Positions 18,607 to 26,251 are shown, numbered from the stretch's first letter. The stretch: 57,982 bases of DNA from Bacteroidota bacterium (GCA_021777835.1 JAJYDC010000018.1:1-57982); one strand, 5' to 3'. Notes: generated by a model not told the origin, from the sequence alone. Numbers and translations: made by a program.

Positions 18607-18714
18607 GGGGAAGGACGTGACGTTGGCGTAACGCGTGACACGTGGGGGCACGGGGGGGGGGGGGGTATTCGTATTACCATAGAAATTGGGATTGCTTCAC
18701 CGTTACGTGCGGTT
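18607..18714. repeat. GC-rich dispersed repeat, copy 1
   Basis: About 108 bp starting GGGGAAGGACGTGACGTTGG and ending CGTTACGTGCGGTT. It matches copy 2 at 20641-20749 nearly base for base, except for a 7-bp insertion in copy 2, the length of the G-tract (14 here, 6 there) and three single substitutions. It is much more GC-rich than its surroundings. The end, read in reverse (GAAGCAATCCC preceded by GTCATT-like sequence), recalls a dispersed repeat type seen in several unrelated AT-rich bacterial genomes. That comparison is from memory. Confidence 0.8.
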
Positions 18715-18770
18715 ACTAATGACAACACCTGTCGGACTGTGGGCTAAACCCCGGCTTGGTGAGTGAGCTT

Positions 18771-18798
18771 TTAACCCCACGTTAAAACGTGGGGTTAA
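18771..18798. repeat. Perfect REP-like palindrome
   Basis: Two perfect 13-bp arms (TTAACCCCACGTT and its complement) around a 2-bp centre, followed by AATTCATG. This resembles extragenic palindromes mobilised by IS200-like/RAYT transposases in Bacteroidota. It could also terminate transcription from either side. No transposase gene is present in the window. Confidence 0.65.
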
Positions 18799-19290
18799 TT
18801 CATGAAGCCTTTGCCATTCATTTTAGAAATATAGGAATGGGTTTTAGTTGGGAATTTTCAATAAGGTTTCAATTTTTGTGTGCTTGAGCATTTTGCGGTA
18901 GAGCTGTAAGTTGCTACTGCTTTGGTGTGCTGAAGAAATTTTGAATATTGAATATTAAATTCTAAATTTTATAATATGAATTAATAGGAGGCAGGCGTGT
19001 ATTTAAATAGTGCCGATGGCAAATATGGGTTACATAGTACAATGCTCTGTGTTAGTAAGAATTGTAGGGAGTAAAAATTTGAAAGGCAGGAATAAATAGT
19101 TTTGATTGTTTTTAATTAGTTCATTCCTTAACCTATTTAAATTTGTAATTTTTTAATTTGATGCAGGGTTCTAATGATTAAATTTTTACAATATTTAAAT
19201 AGTCGGGGAGCTTCTATTAGGATCCCATACTATAAACTTAATATTAAACATTTTAATCTGCATAAATAATTATATTTTTTAGGAGGCGTA

Positions 19291-20547
19291 ATGAAATTTT
19301 GGTTTCTTTCAATTTCCATATTTGAAATTTTATTCCTTTTTATGAATAAAGCTAATGCACAATGGGTACAAACCACCGGACCTTATCACGTCTATGCTTT
19401 TGCTGTCAGCCCCAACGGGTCAGGCGGGACGAATATCTTTGCCGGAACTAATGACAACGGTGTGTATCTATCCACAGACAACGGGACAAACTGGACTCAA
19501 GATACCTCAGGGCTAACTGAGACATTTGTCAATGCTCTTACAGTTAGCTCCAATGGAACGGGAGGAACGATTATTATTGCAGGAACTATAGGCGGTGTCT
19601 TTTTATCCTCCAACAACGGGACAAGCTGGACTAAGGATACCTCAGGACTAACGAACACGGAGGTAAACGCTTTTGCCGTCAGCGGGACAAATATCTTTGC
19701 AGGAACTCAAGGAAAAGGTGTATATATATCCACTGACAACGGAATAAGCTGGACTGAAGATAGCACAGGATTACCAACGAACTCGGATGTCTATTCTCTT
19801 ACAGTCAGCGGAGCGAATATCTTTGCGGGATCAAATAGCGGTGTTTACCTATCAACCAACAACGGGAAAAGTTGGGCTCAAGCTAGCCCAGGATTTTTAC
19901 AGACAACGTATGTCTATTCTCTTGCAGTCAGCGGGACGAATCTCATTGCGGGAACTTTTGCCAATGGTGTCTTCCTATCAACCAACGACGGGCAAAGTTG
20001 GACTCAAGATAGCACGGGACTGCCACCAAATATAGGTGTCTATTCTTTTACAGTCAGCGGAGCGAACATCTTTGCTGGGACTACTGGAGCCGCGGGTATC
20101 TATCTATCTACCGATAGCGGGAAAAGTTGGACTCAAGCCACTTCGGGATTGCCACCCAACACGGATGTCTTTTCTCTTGCAGTCAGCGGGACGAATCTCT
20201 ATGCTGGAACTCCTGTCGGAATGTGGCGGCGACCGCTTGCAGAAATGATTACCGGTATTAAAGACCTTCAAAATAATTTGCCAACAAGTTTTTCACTTTC
20301 TCAGAATTATCCTAACCCGTTTAATCCTTCAACTATAATCAGCTATCAGGTACCAGCAGTCAGTCATGTAAGTTTAAGGGTTTATGATATTTTGGGAAAT
20401 GAGGTGGCAAGTTTAGTTGATGAAGAGAAACTGGCGGGAAGGTATTCCGTTAATTTTAATGCAAGTAAGATTGCGAGCGGGGTTTATTTTTATCGTATCA
20501 TAGCGGGGAGTTTTGTGGAGACGAAAAAGTTAGTACTGATGAAATAA
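19291..20547 (+). CDS. T9SS-secreted protein with BNR/Asp-box-like beta-propeller repeats
   Basis: A 418-residue secreted surface protein. The start is firm: AGGAGG sits 5 nt before the ATG and a signal peptide ends at ANAQW. Residues 25-310 contain about seven repeats of the pattern V(Y/F)LST-(D/N)NG-x-SWTQ-(D/A)-x(1-2)-GL with intervening VSGANIFAGT, typical of BNR/sialidase-like or photosystem-assembly-like propellers. The last 85 residues are a type A T9SS sorting domain: LSQNYPNPFNPSTIISYQ, VSLRVYDILGNEVASLVDEE, GVYFYRI, ending KKLVLMK. The gene is bracketed by two copies of a GC-rich repeat. Binding target unknown. Confidence 0.9.
   Translation: MKFWFLSISIFEILFLFMNKANAQWVQTTGPYHVYAFAVSPNGSGGTNIFAGTNDNGVYLSTDNGTNWTQDTSGLTETFVNALTVSSNGTGGTIIIAGTIGGVFLSSNNGTSWTKDTSGLTNTEVNAFAVSGTNIFAGTQGKGVYISTDNGISWTEDSTGLPTNSDVYSLTVSGANIFAGSNSGVYLSTNNGKSWAQASPGFLQTTYVYSLAVSGTNLIAGTFANGVFLSTNDGQSWTQDSTGLPPNIGVYSFTVSGANIFAGTTGAAGIYLSTDSGKSWTQATSGLPPNTDVFSLAVSGTNLYAGTPVGMWRRPLAEMITGIKDLQNNLPTSFSLSQNYPNPFNPSTIISYQVPAVSHVSLRVYDILGNEVASLVDEEKLAGRYSVNFNASKIASGVYFYRIIAGSFVETKKLVLMK
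19390..20225 (+). repeat. Tandem coding repeats (about 120-135 bp units)
   Basis: Inside the T9SS gene, similar DNA blocks recur with the core CTTTGC-(A/C)GT-CAGC-GG-AC-GAAT and AC-AACGGG-AAAGTTGGACTCAAG. Conservation at DNA level, including silent positions, points to fairly recent duplication. Such arrays can change copy number by slippage or recombination. Confidence 0.7.
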
Positions 20548-20578
20548 AATTTCAGTTTATGTAATAATATTTTTTTGA

Positions 20579-20602
20579 GGCTGTCTGTTGGCAGCCTTTT
20601 TT
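20579..20602 (+). terminator. Rho-independent terminator
   Basis: The stem GGCTGTC/GGCAGCC (one G-T pair) with a 4-nt loop is followed by TTTTTT, 32 bp after the T9SS gene stop. It is the terminator of that gene. Confidence 0.85.
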
Positions 20603-20640
20603 ATTTTCTTGGAATAATTTTATAATGAAAAGATTATAGG

Positions 20641-20749
20641 GGGGAAGGACGTGACGTTGGCGTAACGCGTGACACGTGACGCGTAGGGGCACGGGGGGAG
20701 TATTCGTATTACCATAGAAATTGGGAGTGCTTCACCGCTACGCGCGGTT
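20641..20749. repeat. GC-rich dispersed repeat, copy 2
   Basis: Second copy of the repeat at 18607-18714, in the same orientation, just past the terminator of the T9SS gene. It carries a 7-bp insertion (roughly ACGCGTA) and a 6-G rather than 14-G tract. The remaining sequence to 20924 shows no gene. Confidence 0.8.
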
Positions 20750-20924
20750 CACAATGGCGGATTGTTTTTGGGGAAATTTATAATGTCATTTTTGGATTGC
20801 CGGATTCTGAGAGCTGTGACTTTCTTTTAACATATTACTGAATTGCATTTGCGAAATATGTAATACTTCATTACATAAATAGGACCTCGGGAATGAGATT
20901 AGGATGAAATTGATAGCGAATTAA

Positions 20925-22178
20925 TTATATTTTACCTATCATATATTCAGAGGGTATATTTACAACGTAGTATTCAGCCGCATTAGTTGTCGAAATCATA
21001 TACTCTGATAATGCTGCAGGGATAAGTATCGACTCTCCTTTTGAAAATGATTGTGAAGATTTTACTTCACCCGATTCCCATTTAACTTCCAGTGCGCCTT
21101 CGACAATTAAGTAAACTGAAAGTTTATCGTTAGATTTTAAGTTTTGTGTATAGCCGGCTTTCTTTCTGTAATGCGAGACTTCGAATTCTTGAGCTTTAGT
21201 ATGGTAAGTTACTTCGTCTTCTTTTTGTTCATTATTAATGATTTCATATTCAGCAAAATCGTACTTAATTATATCCAGTAAAGTATTAACATCTTTGAAT
21301 TTATTTGTCAGTCCAGCGCGAACAACGTTATCTGAATTTGCCATACACTCAATTATGTTACCTTTAATATATGCGTGAGGAACGCCGGCTTGCGTATAGA
21401 TTGCTTGTCCTTTTTCTAAACGTATAATATTAAAGAAGAAGAATGAGAGGAGACCCACATCAATTCCGAAAAAATCATATTGTGTAAGGAACTGAATCTC
21501 TTCAGGGCTTAAGGATGATGTGTTCTTTAGCCGTTTAACAATTTCTTTTATACAAACTGAAAGACTTTCTTCTTCCTCGGCTTTCTTCATTATTTCGCTA
21601 TAGAGTTCTTGAATATTTTTCTCAAGCTCAGTATCATTTTTAGAGTTTACAACTTTTGAGATTAAAGTTTCCCCTATAAAAGCACTTAGTTCAGGCAGAG
21701 AGAGTAAGTTTTGCACAATTTCTTTAGCCGGACGAAAGCCGGCGATAGCAACCAAGGAATCAACGGCAATGGCTATCTCAGGTTTATGGTTATCATCAGG
21801 ATAATTCTTAGGGTCTAATTTATGCAGATTTTCAGCTTGAGCTTTATTTGGATGAGTTTGAATTGAAAGCGCTTTATCGGAGGAAAGTACTTTCAGTAAA
21901 AAAGGAAATCGACCGTTAAACTTGCGGTATACATAATCACCCAGGCATTCTAATGGATAATCTTCAACAATTTTGTTTAAGGAGGTATTAACATTGTCAA
22001 TGTCTATTTCCGACGGACATTTCGGATGAGCTCCAATCCATAATTCGGCATAAGGCAATCCCGGTTTTGCTTGAACACCCAAGAACTTTGGAATAAAAGC
22101 ATTTTCATCTTTTGTTCCCCAATCATAATGTTGGACCTTATTAATTAGCCTGTAGGGTTGTGCTGAGAATTTTTTCAA
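20925..22178 (-). CDS. manA: Mannose-6-phosphate isomerase, class I
   Basis: Zinc enzyme of 417 residues converting mannose-6-phosphate and fructose-6-phosphate. Type I features are the N-terminal NKVQHYDWGTKDENAFIPKF, PYAELWIGAHPKCPSEI, FPFLLKVLSSDKALSIQTHP (zinc-binding region), NHKPEIAIA, and AGVPHAYIKGNIIECMANSD containing the downstream zinc His and active-site region. The start appears to be a TTG with AAGGA six bases upstream; no in-frame ATG gives the conserved N-terminus. It is a single gene, divergent from the Crp/Fnr gene. Confidence 0.95.
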   Translation of the reverse strand: MKKFSAQPYRLINKVQHYDWGTKDENAFIPKFLGVQAKPGLPYAELWIGAHPKCPSEIDIDNVNTSLNKIVEDYPLECLGDYVYRKFNGRFPFLLKVLSSDKALSIQTHPNKAQAENLHKLDPKNYPDDNHKPEIAIAVDSLVAIAGFRPAKEIVQNLLSLPELSAFIGETLISKVVNSKNDTELEKNIQELYSEIMKKAEEEESLSVCIKEIVKRLKNTSSLSPEEIQFLTQYDFFGIDVGLLSFFFFNIIRLEKGQAIYTQAGVPHAYIKGNIIECMANSDNVVRAGLTNKFKDVNTLLDIIKYDFAEYEIINNEQKEDEVTYHTKAQEFEVSHYRKKAGYTQNLKSNDKLSVYLIVEGALEVKWESGEVKSSQSFSKGESILIPAALSEYMISTTNAAEYYVVNIPSEYMIGKI

Positions 22179-22265
22179 TTTTTTCCTTAATTAAGTACAG
22201 CAAATATAAGTTCATCAATATACCTCACGCAAATCGATCAGATCGAGCCATCACGAATCTCAAGG

Positions 22266-22290
22266 TTAGAATATTTTATCTTTATTCTAA
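22266..22290. promoter_or_regulatory. Inverted repeat TTAGAATA-N9-TATTCTAA
   Basis: Perfect 8-bp arms with a 9-bp spacer, between manA and the Crp/Fnr gene and 46 bp before the latter's ATG. It is a good candidate for autoregulation or for another dimeric repressor. The arms do not match the FNR-type palindrome found 800 bp downstream, so a different protein may bind. Confidence 0.4.
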
Positions 22291-22336
22291 ATGTTTATCT
22301 ATTTTTAGGTCAATTAAAAGTTAAATTAAACGTACA

Positions 22337-23032
22337 ATGGAAATTGAGTTACAAGAGAAGAAGCAAACGCTAAAGAACATTCCGCTGTTTTCAGAATTAA
22401 GCATAGATCAATTAAGAAAGATAACTTCGATCTCAAAATTGAAGAAGTTTGAAAAGAATGATATATTGTTTAATGACGGGGATCCATATACGGGTTTTTA
22501 TATAATTCTAAAAGGAATCGTTAAAATATTTAAGACATCACAAGACGGAAAGGATTCGGTACTTCATATCGTTAAACCGTTAAATCCTTTTGCAGATGTG
22601 CCGCTCTTCGAAGGAGGAAATTTCCCTGCTAACGCACAGGCAATTGTAGAAAGCCTTACCATATTTATACCGAAGGAAGATTTTTTGAAATTATTGAGTG
22701 AGGATAAAGAAATAAGTTTTAAGATGTTAGCAGGATTTGCAAAGAGATTAAGATCGATGACGAGTAAAATTGAAGATTTTTCATCTAAAGATGTAATAAA
22801 TCGACTTGCAAAGTATTTACTAAATGAGATTATAAATAATAAGACCGATAATCAAATAGAGCCTCACATAAAATTAACCGTTCCGAAGTCAACCATTGCC
22901 GCATACATTGGTACAATAACCGAAACACTATCCAGAACATTCAAGAAACTTCAGAAAGAAGGAATAATTAGAGTAAGCGGTAAGAAAATATTTATACTTG
23001 ATAAAAAACGCCTCAAACAACTAGCCGGATAA
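22337..23032 (+). CDS. Crp/Fnr family regulator, DNR-like
   Basis: A 231-residue regulator: cyclic-nucleotide-like beta-roll (about 15-125), dimerisation helix, then a winged helix-turn-helix. The recognition helix contains ETLSR (196-200), the ExxSR pattern by which FNR-type proteins read TTGA(T/C) half-sites. The protein has no cysteine at all, so it cannot hold an FNR-type Fe-S cluster. It is closer in design to DNR/NnrR-type NO sensors, some of which use heme. The next operon begins 96 bp downstream, with a CTGAC-N4-GTCAA palindrome over its promoter, a plausible direct target. Effector is inferred, not shown. Confidence 0.88.
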   Translation: MEIELQEKKQTLKNIPLFSELSIDQLRKITSISKLKKFEKNDILFNDGDPYTGFYIILKGIVKIFKTSQDGKDSVLHIVKPLNPFADVPLFEGGNFPANAQAIVESLTIFIPKEDFLKLLSEDKEISFKMLAGFAKRLRSMTSKIEDFSSKDVINRLAKYLLNEIINNKTDNQIEPHIKLTVPKSTIAAYIGTITETLSRTFKKLQKEGIIRVSGKKIFILDKKRLKQLAG

Positions 23033-23061
23033 AAACAGGAAAATAAGAAATTAACAAGAAT

Positions 23062-23105
23062 CTGACTTAAGTCAATTGATTACTACCATCCTTTCAATAG
23101 CTTTG
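23062..23105 (+). promoter_or_regulatory. FNR/DNR-type box with Bacteroidota promoter
   Basis: The palindrome CTGACTTAAGTCAA (23062-23075) fits the FNR/DNR half-site pattern TTGAC-N4-GTCAA with one mismatch. It abuts TTG (23076-23078), then 19 bp, then TAGCTTTG (23098-23105), a full match to the Bacteroidota -33/-7 promoter (TTG-N19-TAnnTTTG). If transcription starts about 4-5 bp past the -7 box, the palindrome centre is near -41, the class II activator position. It controls the gene at 23129 and probably the whole run to 26640. Confidence 0.65.
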
Positions 23106-23128
23106 AATCAAAAAAGAAAGGATTTATT

Positions 23129-23368
23129 ATGGAAAGCACAACGATTAAAGAATTAGACATACGCCCAATTCCGCCGCACGATAAACATCCGACAATATTC
23201 AGCACATTTGATAGTCTTCAGAAAGGCGAGGTTTTACATTTAATTAACGACCATGATCCAATGCCGCTTTATTATCAGATGCAAGCCTTAAGGAGCAATC
23301 AATTTTCATGGGAGTATACAGAAACCGGACCTGAAGTTTGGACAGTTAATATAAAAAAGATAGCTTGA
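23129..23368 (+). CDS. DUF2249 domain protein (single domain)
   Basis: A 79-residue cytoplasmic protein made of one DUF2249 domain. It has KELDIRPIPPHDKHPTIF at the start, then FDSLQKGEVLHLINDHDPMP and LYYQMQAL. DUF2249 is a TusA-like fold that often sits beside denitrification, nitrosative-stress and NnrS genes; its biochemical role is unsettled. It is the first gene of the cluster and carries the FNR-type promoter upstream. The next gene, 27 bp later, has two more copies of the same domain. Confidence 0.88.
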   Translation: MESTTIKELDIRPIPPHDKHPTIFSTFDSLQKGEVLHLINDHDPMPLYYQMQALRSNQFSWEYTETGPEVWTVNIKKIA

Positions 23369-23395
23369 TTTTTTAATTGAAGGAAGAGAAAAATT

Positions 23396-23953
23396 ATGGA
23401 AAGTGAATTTGTTAAAGGATTAGACTCCAACAAGATAATTACACTTGATGTAAGACCTATAATTGAGACAGGCAGAGATCCGTTTCAGGATATTATGTCT
23501 AAGGTTAAAGTGCTGCAAGATGATAGCGTTTTTCATTTGATAAATTCCTTTGAGCCTATCCCTCTATATTCAGTACTTGGGAAAAAAGGTTTTGATCATA
23601 AAACAATTAGGCAAGACGGTATTTTCAATATCTACTTTTATAAAACATTAGAGAAAACTAAAGAAGCCGGGGGACTCGCTTTAGATAACAAAGGTTCGGA
23701 GAAAACTCCTCATGAATATGAAAATATTATAGAAATCGATGCAAGAGAATTAGTTCCTCCAGAGCCTATGGTAAAAGTTTTGGAAGCTTTATCAAAAGTA
23801 GATGACAATACGATACTTGTTCTTCATCATCACCGGGAGCCATTAATGCTTTATCCAAAACTCGAAGAAAGAGGCTACACTGCTATCTGCAACAAAATTA
23901 AAGAGAATGAATTTAAAATTATAATAATGAAAAAGAGGAATGAAGGACAATGA
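23396..23953 (+). CDS. Tandem DUF2249 protein
   Basis: A 185-residue cytoplasmic protein with two DUF2249 domains. The first (about 13-75) has ITLDVRPIIETGRDPFQDIM and VFHLINSFEPIPLYSVLG. The second (about 110-183) has IIEIDARELVPPEPMVKVLE and ILVLHHHREPLMLYPKLEER. The second domain has an HHH segment where the first has NSF, possibly a metal site. Its last codons overlap the following membrane protein gene by 4 bp (ATGA type), so the two are translationally coupled. Function is inferred only from company. Confidence 0.85.
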   Translation: MESEFVKGLDSNKIITLDVRPIIETGRDPFQDIMSKVKVLQDDSVFHLINSFEPIPLYSVLGKKGFDHKTIRQDGIFNIYFYKTLEKTKEAGGLALDNKGSEKTPHEYENIIEIDARELVPPEPMVKVLEALSKVDDNTILVLHHHREPLMLYPKLEERGYTAICNKIKENEFKIIIMKKRNEGQ

Positions 23954-25221
23954 TTCAGTCTGAATCAATAGTTTCAGCTTATGCTCCGCCTTTTAAGATA
24001 GTATTAAAATATTTTATAGCTGCGGTATTAGCTTTTGTAACTCTTAATTTTCTATTAATTATAAATTATGCAGATATAAGCGGTTTTCATTTTCAGCCTA
24101 AAATATTAGCATTAACACACATAGCAACTTTAGGGTGGATTACGATGATAATATTTGGAGCAATGTTTCAACTTGTTCCTGTTGTTCTTGAGGTTAAATT
24201 ATACAGTGAAAAGTTAGCCGAAATTCAATTCTGGATATTCCTGGTCGGAATAATTGGATTAGTGACCGGGTTTTGGAATTTCGATACCGGTATACATTTG
24301 ACGGCATCCGCAATAATTTTGAATATTGCAATCTTTATTTTTGCTTTCAACATCATTTTTTCTATGACTAAGGTAAAGAAATGGAACCTTACCGGGTTAT
24401 ACTTAGCGGCAGCAATTTTTTATTTAATTACAACTGCAATTGCGGGATTGCTGTTGAGCATTAACCTAGGCTTTCCATTTATAAGCATTAATCATTTACA
24501 ATATCTTAACCTACATGCTCATGTGGCTTTTATAGGGTGGGTGTCAATGGTAATAATGGGTGTATCTTTTAAGCTAATCCCTATGTTCGCACTCTCACAC
24601 GATTATTCTACAAAGCCAGGCGCAGCCGCTTTTTGGTTAATCAATATTGGATTACTCGGAATATCAACAGTAATGCACTATGAAAAGCTCAGCACTTTTT
24701 TCTATATAAGTGTTATTCTAATTGTAATAGGAATATTCTTTTTTCTTTATCAGATGTATTTAATATTCAGCAAGCGATTAAGAAAAAAATCGGATATAGG
24801 GATTAGATTTTCAAAATTTGCTTATATATTATTGGGTATAACGACGCTAATGGGATTATTGATTGCTTTCACAAATATTTCAGAAGAAATGAATATGACC
24901 TTGATATACGGTTATCTATTAATATTCGGATACATTTCAATGTTGATAGTGGGGCAATTGTATAAAATCATGCCGTTTCTTGTCTGGTACCATCGTTACA
25001 GCAGTAAAGTCGGTATTGAGCCTGTCCCTATGCTGAAGGACATGTACAAAGAAAAAATAGCTAATATTGGATTTTACTTCATGATAACAGCATTAGCAGG
25101 TGTAATAATTTCATTTGCGATTAATGCACCCGTAGGTTTATTACTATCATTTATAATAATGTTTATAGGTTCACTTATATTCCTTTATAATTTTTCATAT
25201 ATCTTAATTAAGGCAAAATAA
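23950..25221 (+). CDS. 12-helix heme-copper oxidase subunit I-like / NnrS-like membrane protein
   Basis: A 423-residue membrane protein of about 12 helices. A motif of fixed spacing, G-x3-M-x-I-x-G-x6-P, occurs three times: residues 62-77, 196-211 and 327-342. A histidine lies five residues before the first two (H57, H191; also H189). Threefold repetition of four helices is the known pseudo-symmetry of heme-copper oxidase subunit I, so these histidines could be heme ligands. The canonical six-ligand set (for example the HH pair of helix VII) is not evident, so oxidase or NO-reductase activity is not claimed; NnrS-type heme/copper binding is an alternative. It is coupled to DUF2249 genes and an FNR-type promoter. 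Confidence 0.75.
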   Translation: MIQSESIVSAYAPPFKIVLKYFIAAVLAFVTLNFLLIINYADISGFHFQPKILALTHIATLGWITMIIFGAMFQLVPVVLEVKLYSEKLAEIQFWIFLVGIIGLVTGFWNFDTGIHLTASAIILNIAIFIFAFNIIFSMTKVKKWNLTGLYLAAAIFYLITTAIAGLLLSINLGFPFISINHLQYLNLHAHVAFIGWVSMVIMGVSFKLIPMFALSHDYSTKPGAAAFWLINIGLLGISTVMHYEKLSTFFYISVILIVIGIFFFLYQMYLIFSKRLRKKSDIGIRFSKFAYILLGITTLMGLLIAFTNISEEMNMTLIYGYLLIFGYISMLIVGQLYKIMPFLVWYHRYSSKVGIEPVPMLKDMYKEKIANIGFYFMITALAGVIISFAINAPVGLLLSFIIMFIGSLIFLYNFSYILIKAK

Positions 25222-25222
25222 C

Positions 25223-25519
25223 ATGGCATCAAGAGAAGAAATATTTGAAGTCCTTAAAGGCGTAATAGATCCTGAAATAGGTCTGAATATAGTTGACCTT
25301 GGATTGGTTTACGAAGTTGAAATTGAGCATAATGAAATTTCAATAACTATGACATTAACAACTCCCGGATGCCCGATGCACAATAGCATAACTTCGTGGG
25401 TAGAAAAAGTAATAACACAATTAGAGCCCGGGGCTTTAGTAAATGTGAAACTTGTTTGGGAACCGAAATGGACTCCTTCTTTGATGAATATGGACGCAAG
25501 ACAGGAATTAGGAATTTAA
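25223..25519 (+). CDS. Metal-sulfur cluster assembly factor (DUF59/MIP18 family)
   Basis: A 98-residue cytoplasmic protein. DUF59 features are VIDPEIGLNIVDLGLVYEV, TMTLTTPGCPMHNSI (with the conserved Cys used in cluster handling) and a C-terminal VKLVWEPKWTPSLMN. Relatives include SufT and PaaD, which help build or transfer Fe-S clusters. It begins one base after the 12-helix protein ends. In this context it may repair or load the nearby ferredoxin or NO-damaged enzymes; that is inference. Confidence 0.92.
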   Translation: MASREEIFEVLKGVIDPEIGLNIVDLGLVYEVEIEHNEISITMTLTTPGCPMHNSITSWVEKVITQLEPGALVNVKLVWEPKWTPSLMNMDARQELGI

Positions 25520-25532
25520 TTTAGGAGTAAAC

Positions 25533-25988
25533 ATGTTTACTACAGTTAGATACTTTATAAAAACGAGTATAATATTTTTAATAACCGGTATTCTAACCGG
25601 ATTATATATGTCGCTTAGCAAGCACATATACGACGGCGGAGTATTACCCGAATTAATTTCTGCACATACCCATATTATTTTAGTAGGCGCTGTAATGATG
25701 ATGATAATGGGTGTTGCATTATGGTTTTTCCCACGCGCAGAAAAGGAAGACAAAAAGTATAACCCTGATCTTATTTTAGTAACCTATTGGATGATGACTA
25801 TTTCGACTGCACTCAGGTTTTTATTTCAGATTATGAGCGCATTCATTGTATCAAGATATCTCGAAGTATCTATTTCCATATTTTCAATTTTTCAAGTATT
25901 AGCAATTATACTTTTCTTCTATTCAATATGGGGAAGAATCAGGGCAGTTGGCAGTCAATACCGTGAAGCAAAAGGAGAAAAATTTTAA
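25533..25988 (+). CDS. Four-helix HCO/NnrS-like small membrane protein
   Basis: A 151-residue protein with about four helices: an N-terminal helix, one centred on the HTH segment, and two more. It contains SAHTHIILVGAVMMMIMGVA followed by LWFFP, which repeats the G-x3-M-x-I-x-G-x6-P motif of the 423-residue neighbour with a His five residues before the first Gly. It is therefore the size and pattern of one pseudo-symmetry unit of that protein. Good ribosome-binding site (AGGAG). Its stop overlaps the ferredoxin start (TAATG). It probably forms a complex with the larger protein. Confidence 0.72.
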   Translation: MFTTVRYFIKTSIIFLITGILTGLYMSLSKHIYDGGVLPELISAHTHIILVGAVMMMIMGVALWFFPRAEKEDKKYNPDLILVTYWMMTISTALRFLFQIMSAFIVSRYLEVSISIFSIFQVLAIILFFYSIWGRIRAVGSQYREAKGEKF

Positions 25989-26233
25989 TGTCATTTGTAA
26001 TAACTACAGATTGCATCTATTGCGGGGCATGCATAATTGAATGTCCTCACGAAGCTATCTCTAAACGTACAAATAAGAAAAGGCATTTAAGCAAAGCTAA
26101 AAACATAGCAAATGATAGTTTGATATATATTAATTATACTAAGTGCGATGAATGTGTTTCACTTGAATCGCCAAAATGTATCTCTATTTGCCCTATGGAC
26201 GCTATAAAGTCAAGTAATCGGAATTTTGCATAA
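25988..26233 (+). CDS. 4Fe-4S ferredoxin
   Basis: An 81-residue ferredoxin, likely with two clusters. The first motif is CIYCGACIIEC (C-x2-C-x2-C-x3-C with the next Pro). A second set in the C-terminal half is less regular (CDECVSLESPKC, then ISICPMDAI), as in YfhL-like ferredoxins with an extended loop. It is cytoplasmic and probably the electron donor of this cluster. Its start overlaps the stop of the four-helix protein. Confidence 0.88.
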   Translation: MSFVITTDCIYCGACIIECPHEAISKRTNKKRHLSKAKNIANDSLIYINYTKCDECVSLESPKCISICPMDAIKSSNRNFA

Positions 26234-26251
26234 TGTATTGGGAGATAGGAT

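Larger units (their letters stand above)
18508..19290. other. Repeat-rich intergenic region, 783 bp
   Basis: Lies between divergent lrp-type and T9SS genes. It contains the paired AGAATATT sites, copy 1 of a GC-rich dispersed repeat with a 14-G tract, and a REP-like palindrome; each is entered separately. The remaining 490 bp before the T9SS gene is AT-rich with no gene seen. Two short overlapping frames inside the repeat are artefacts of its GC content. Confidence 0.5.

Noticed and set aside
18546-18747. Two opposed 60-codon frames over the GC-rich repeat
   Set aside because: They arise from the GC-rich repeat and G-tract and are not preserved in repeat copy 2.
19787-20248. Two repeated frames in another phase of the T9SS gene
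   Set aside because: They repeat because the underlying DNA repeats; the main frame has the signal peptide, beta-propeller pattern and sorting domain.
23950-25221. Classical NO reductase or cbb3 oxidase catalytic subunit
   Set aside because: It has 12 helices and His residues, but the full set of six conserved His ligands, including the helix VII pair, was not found.
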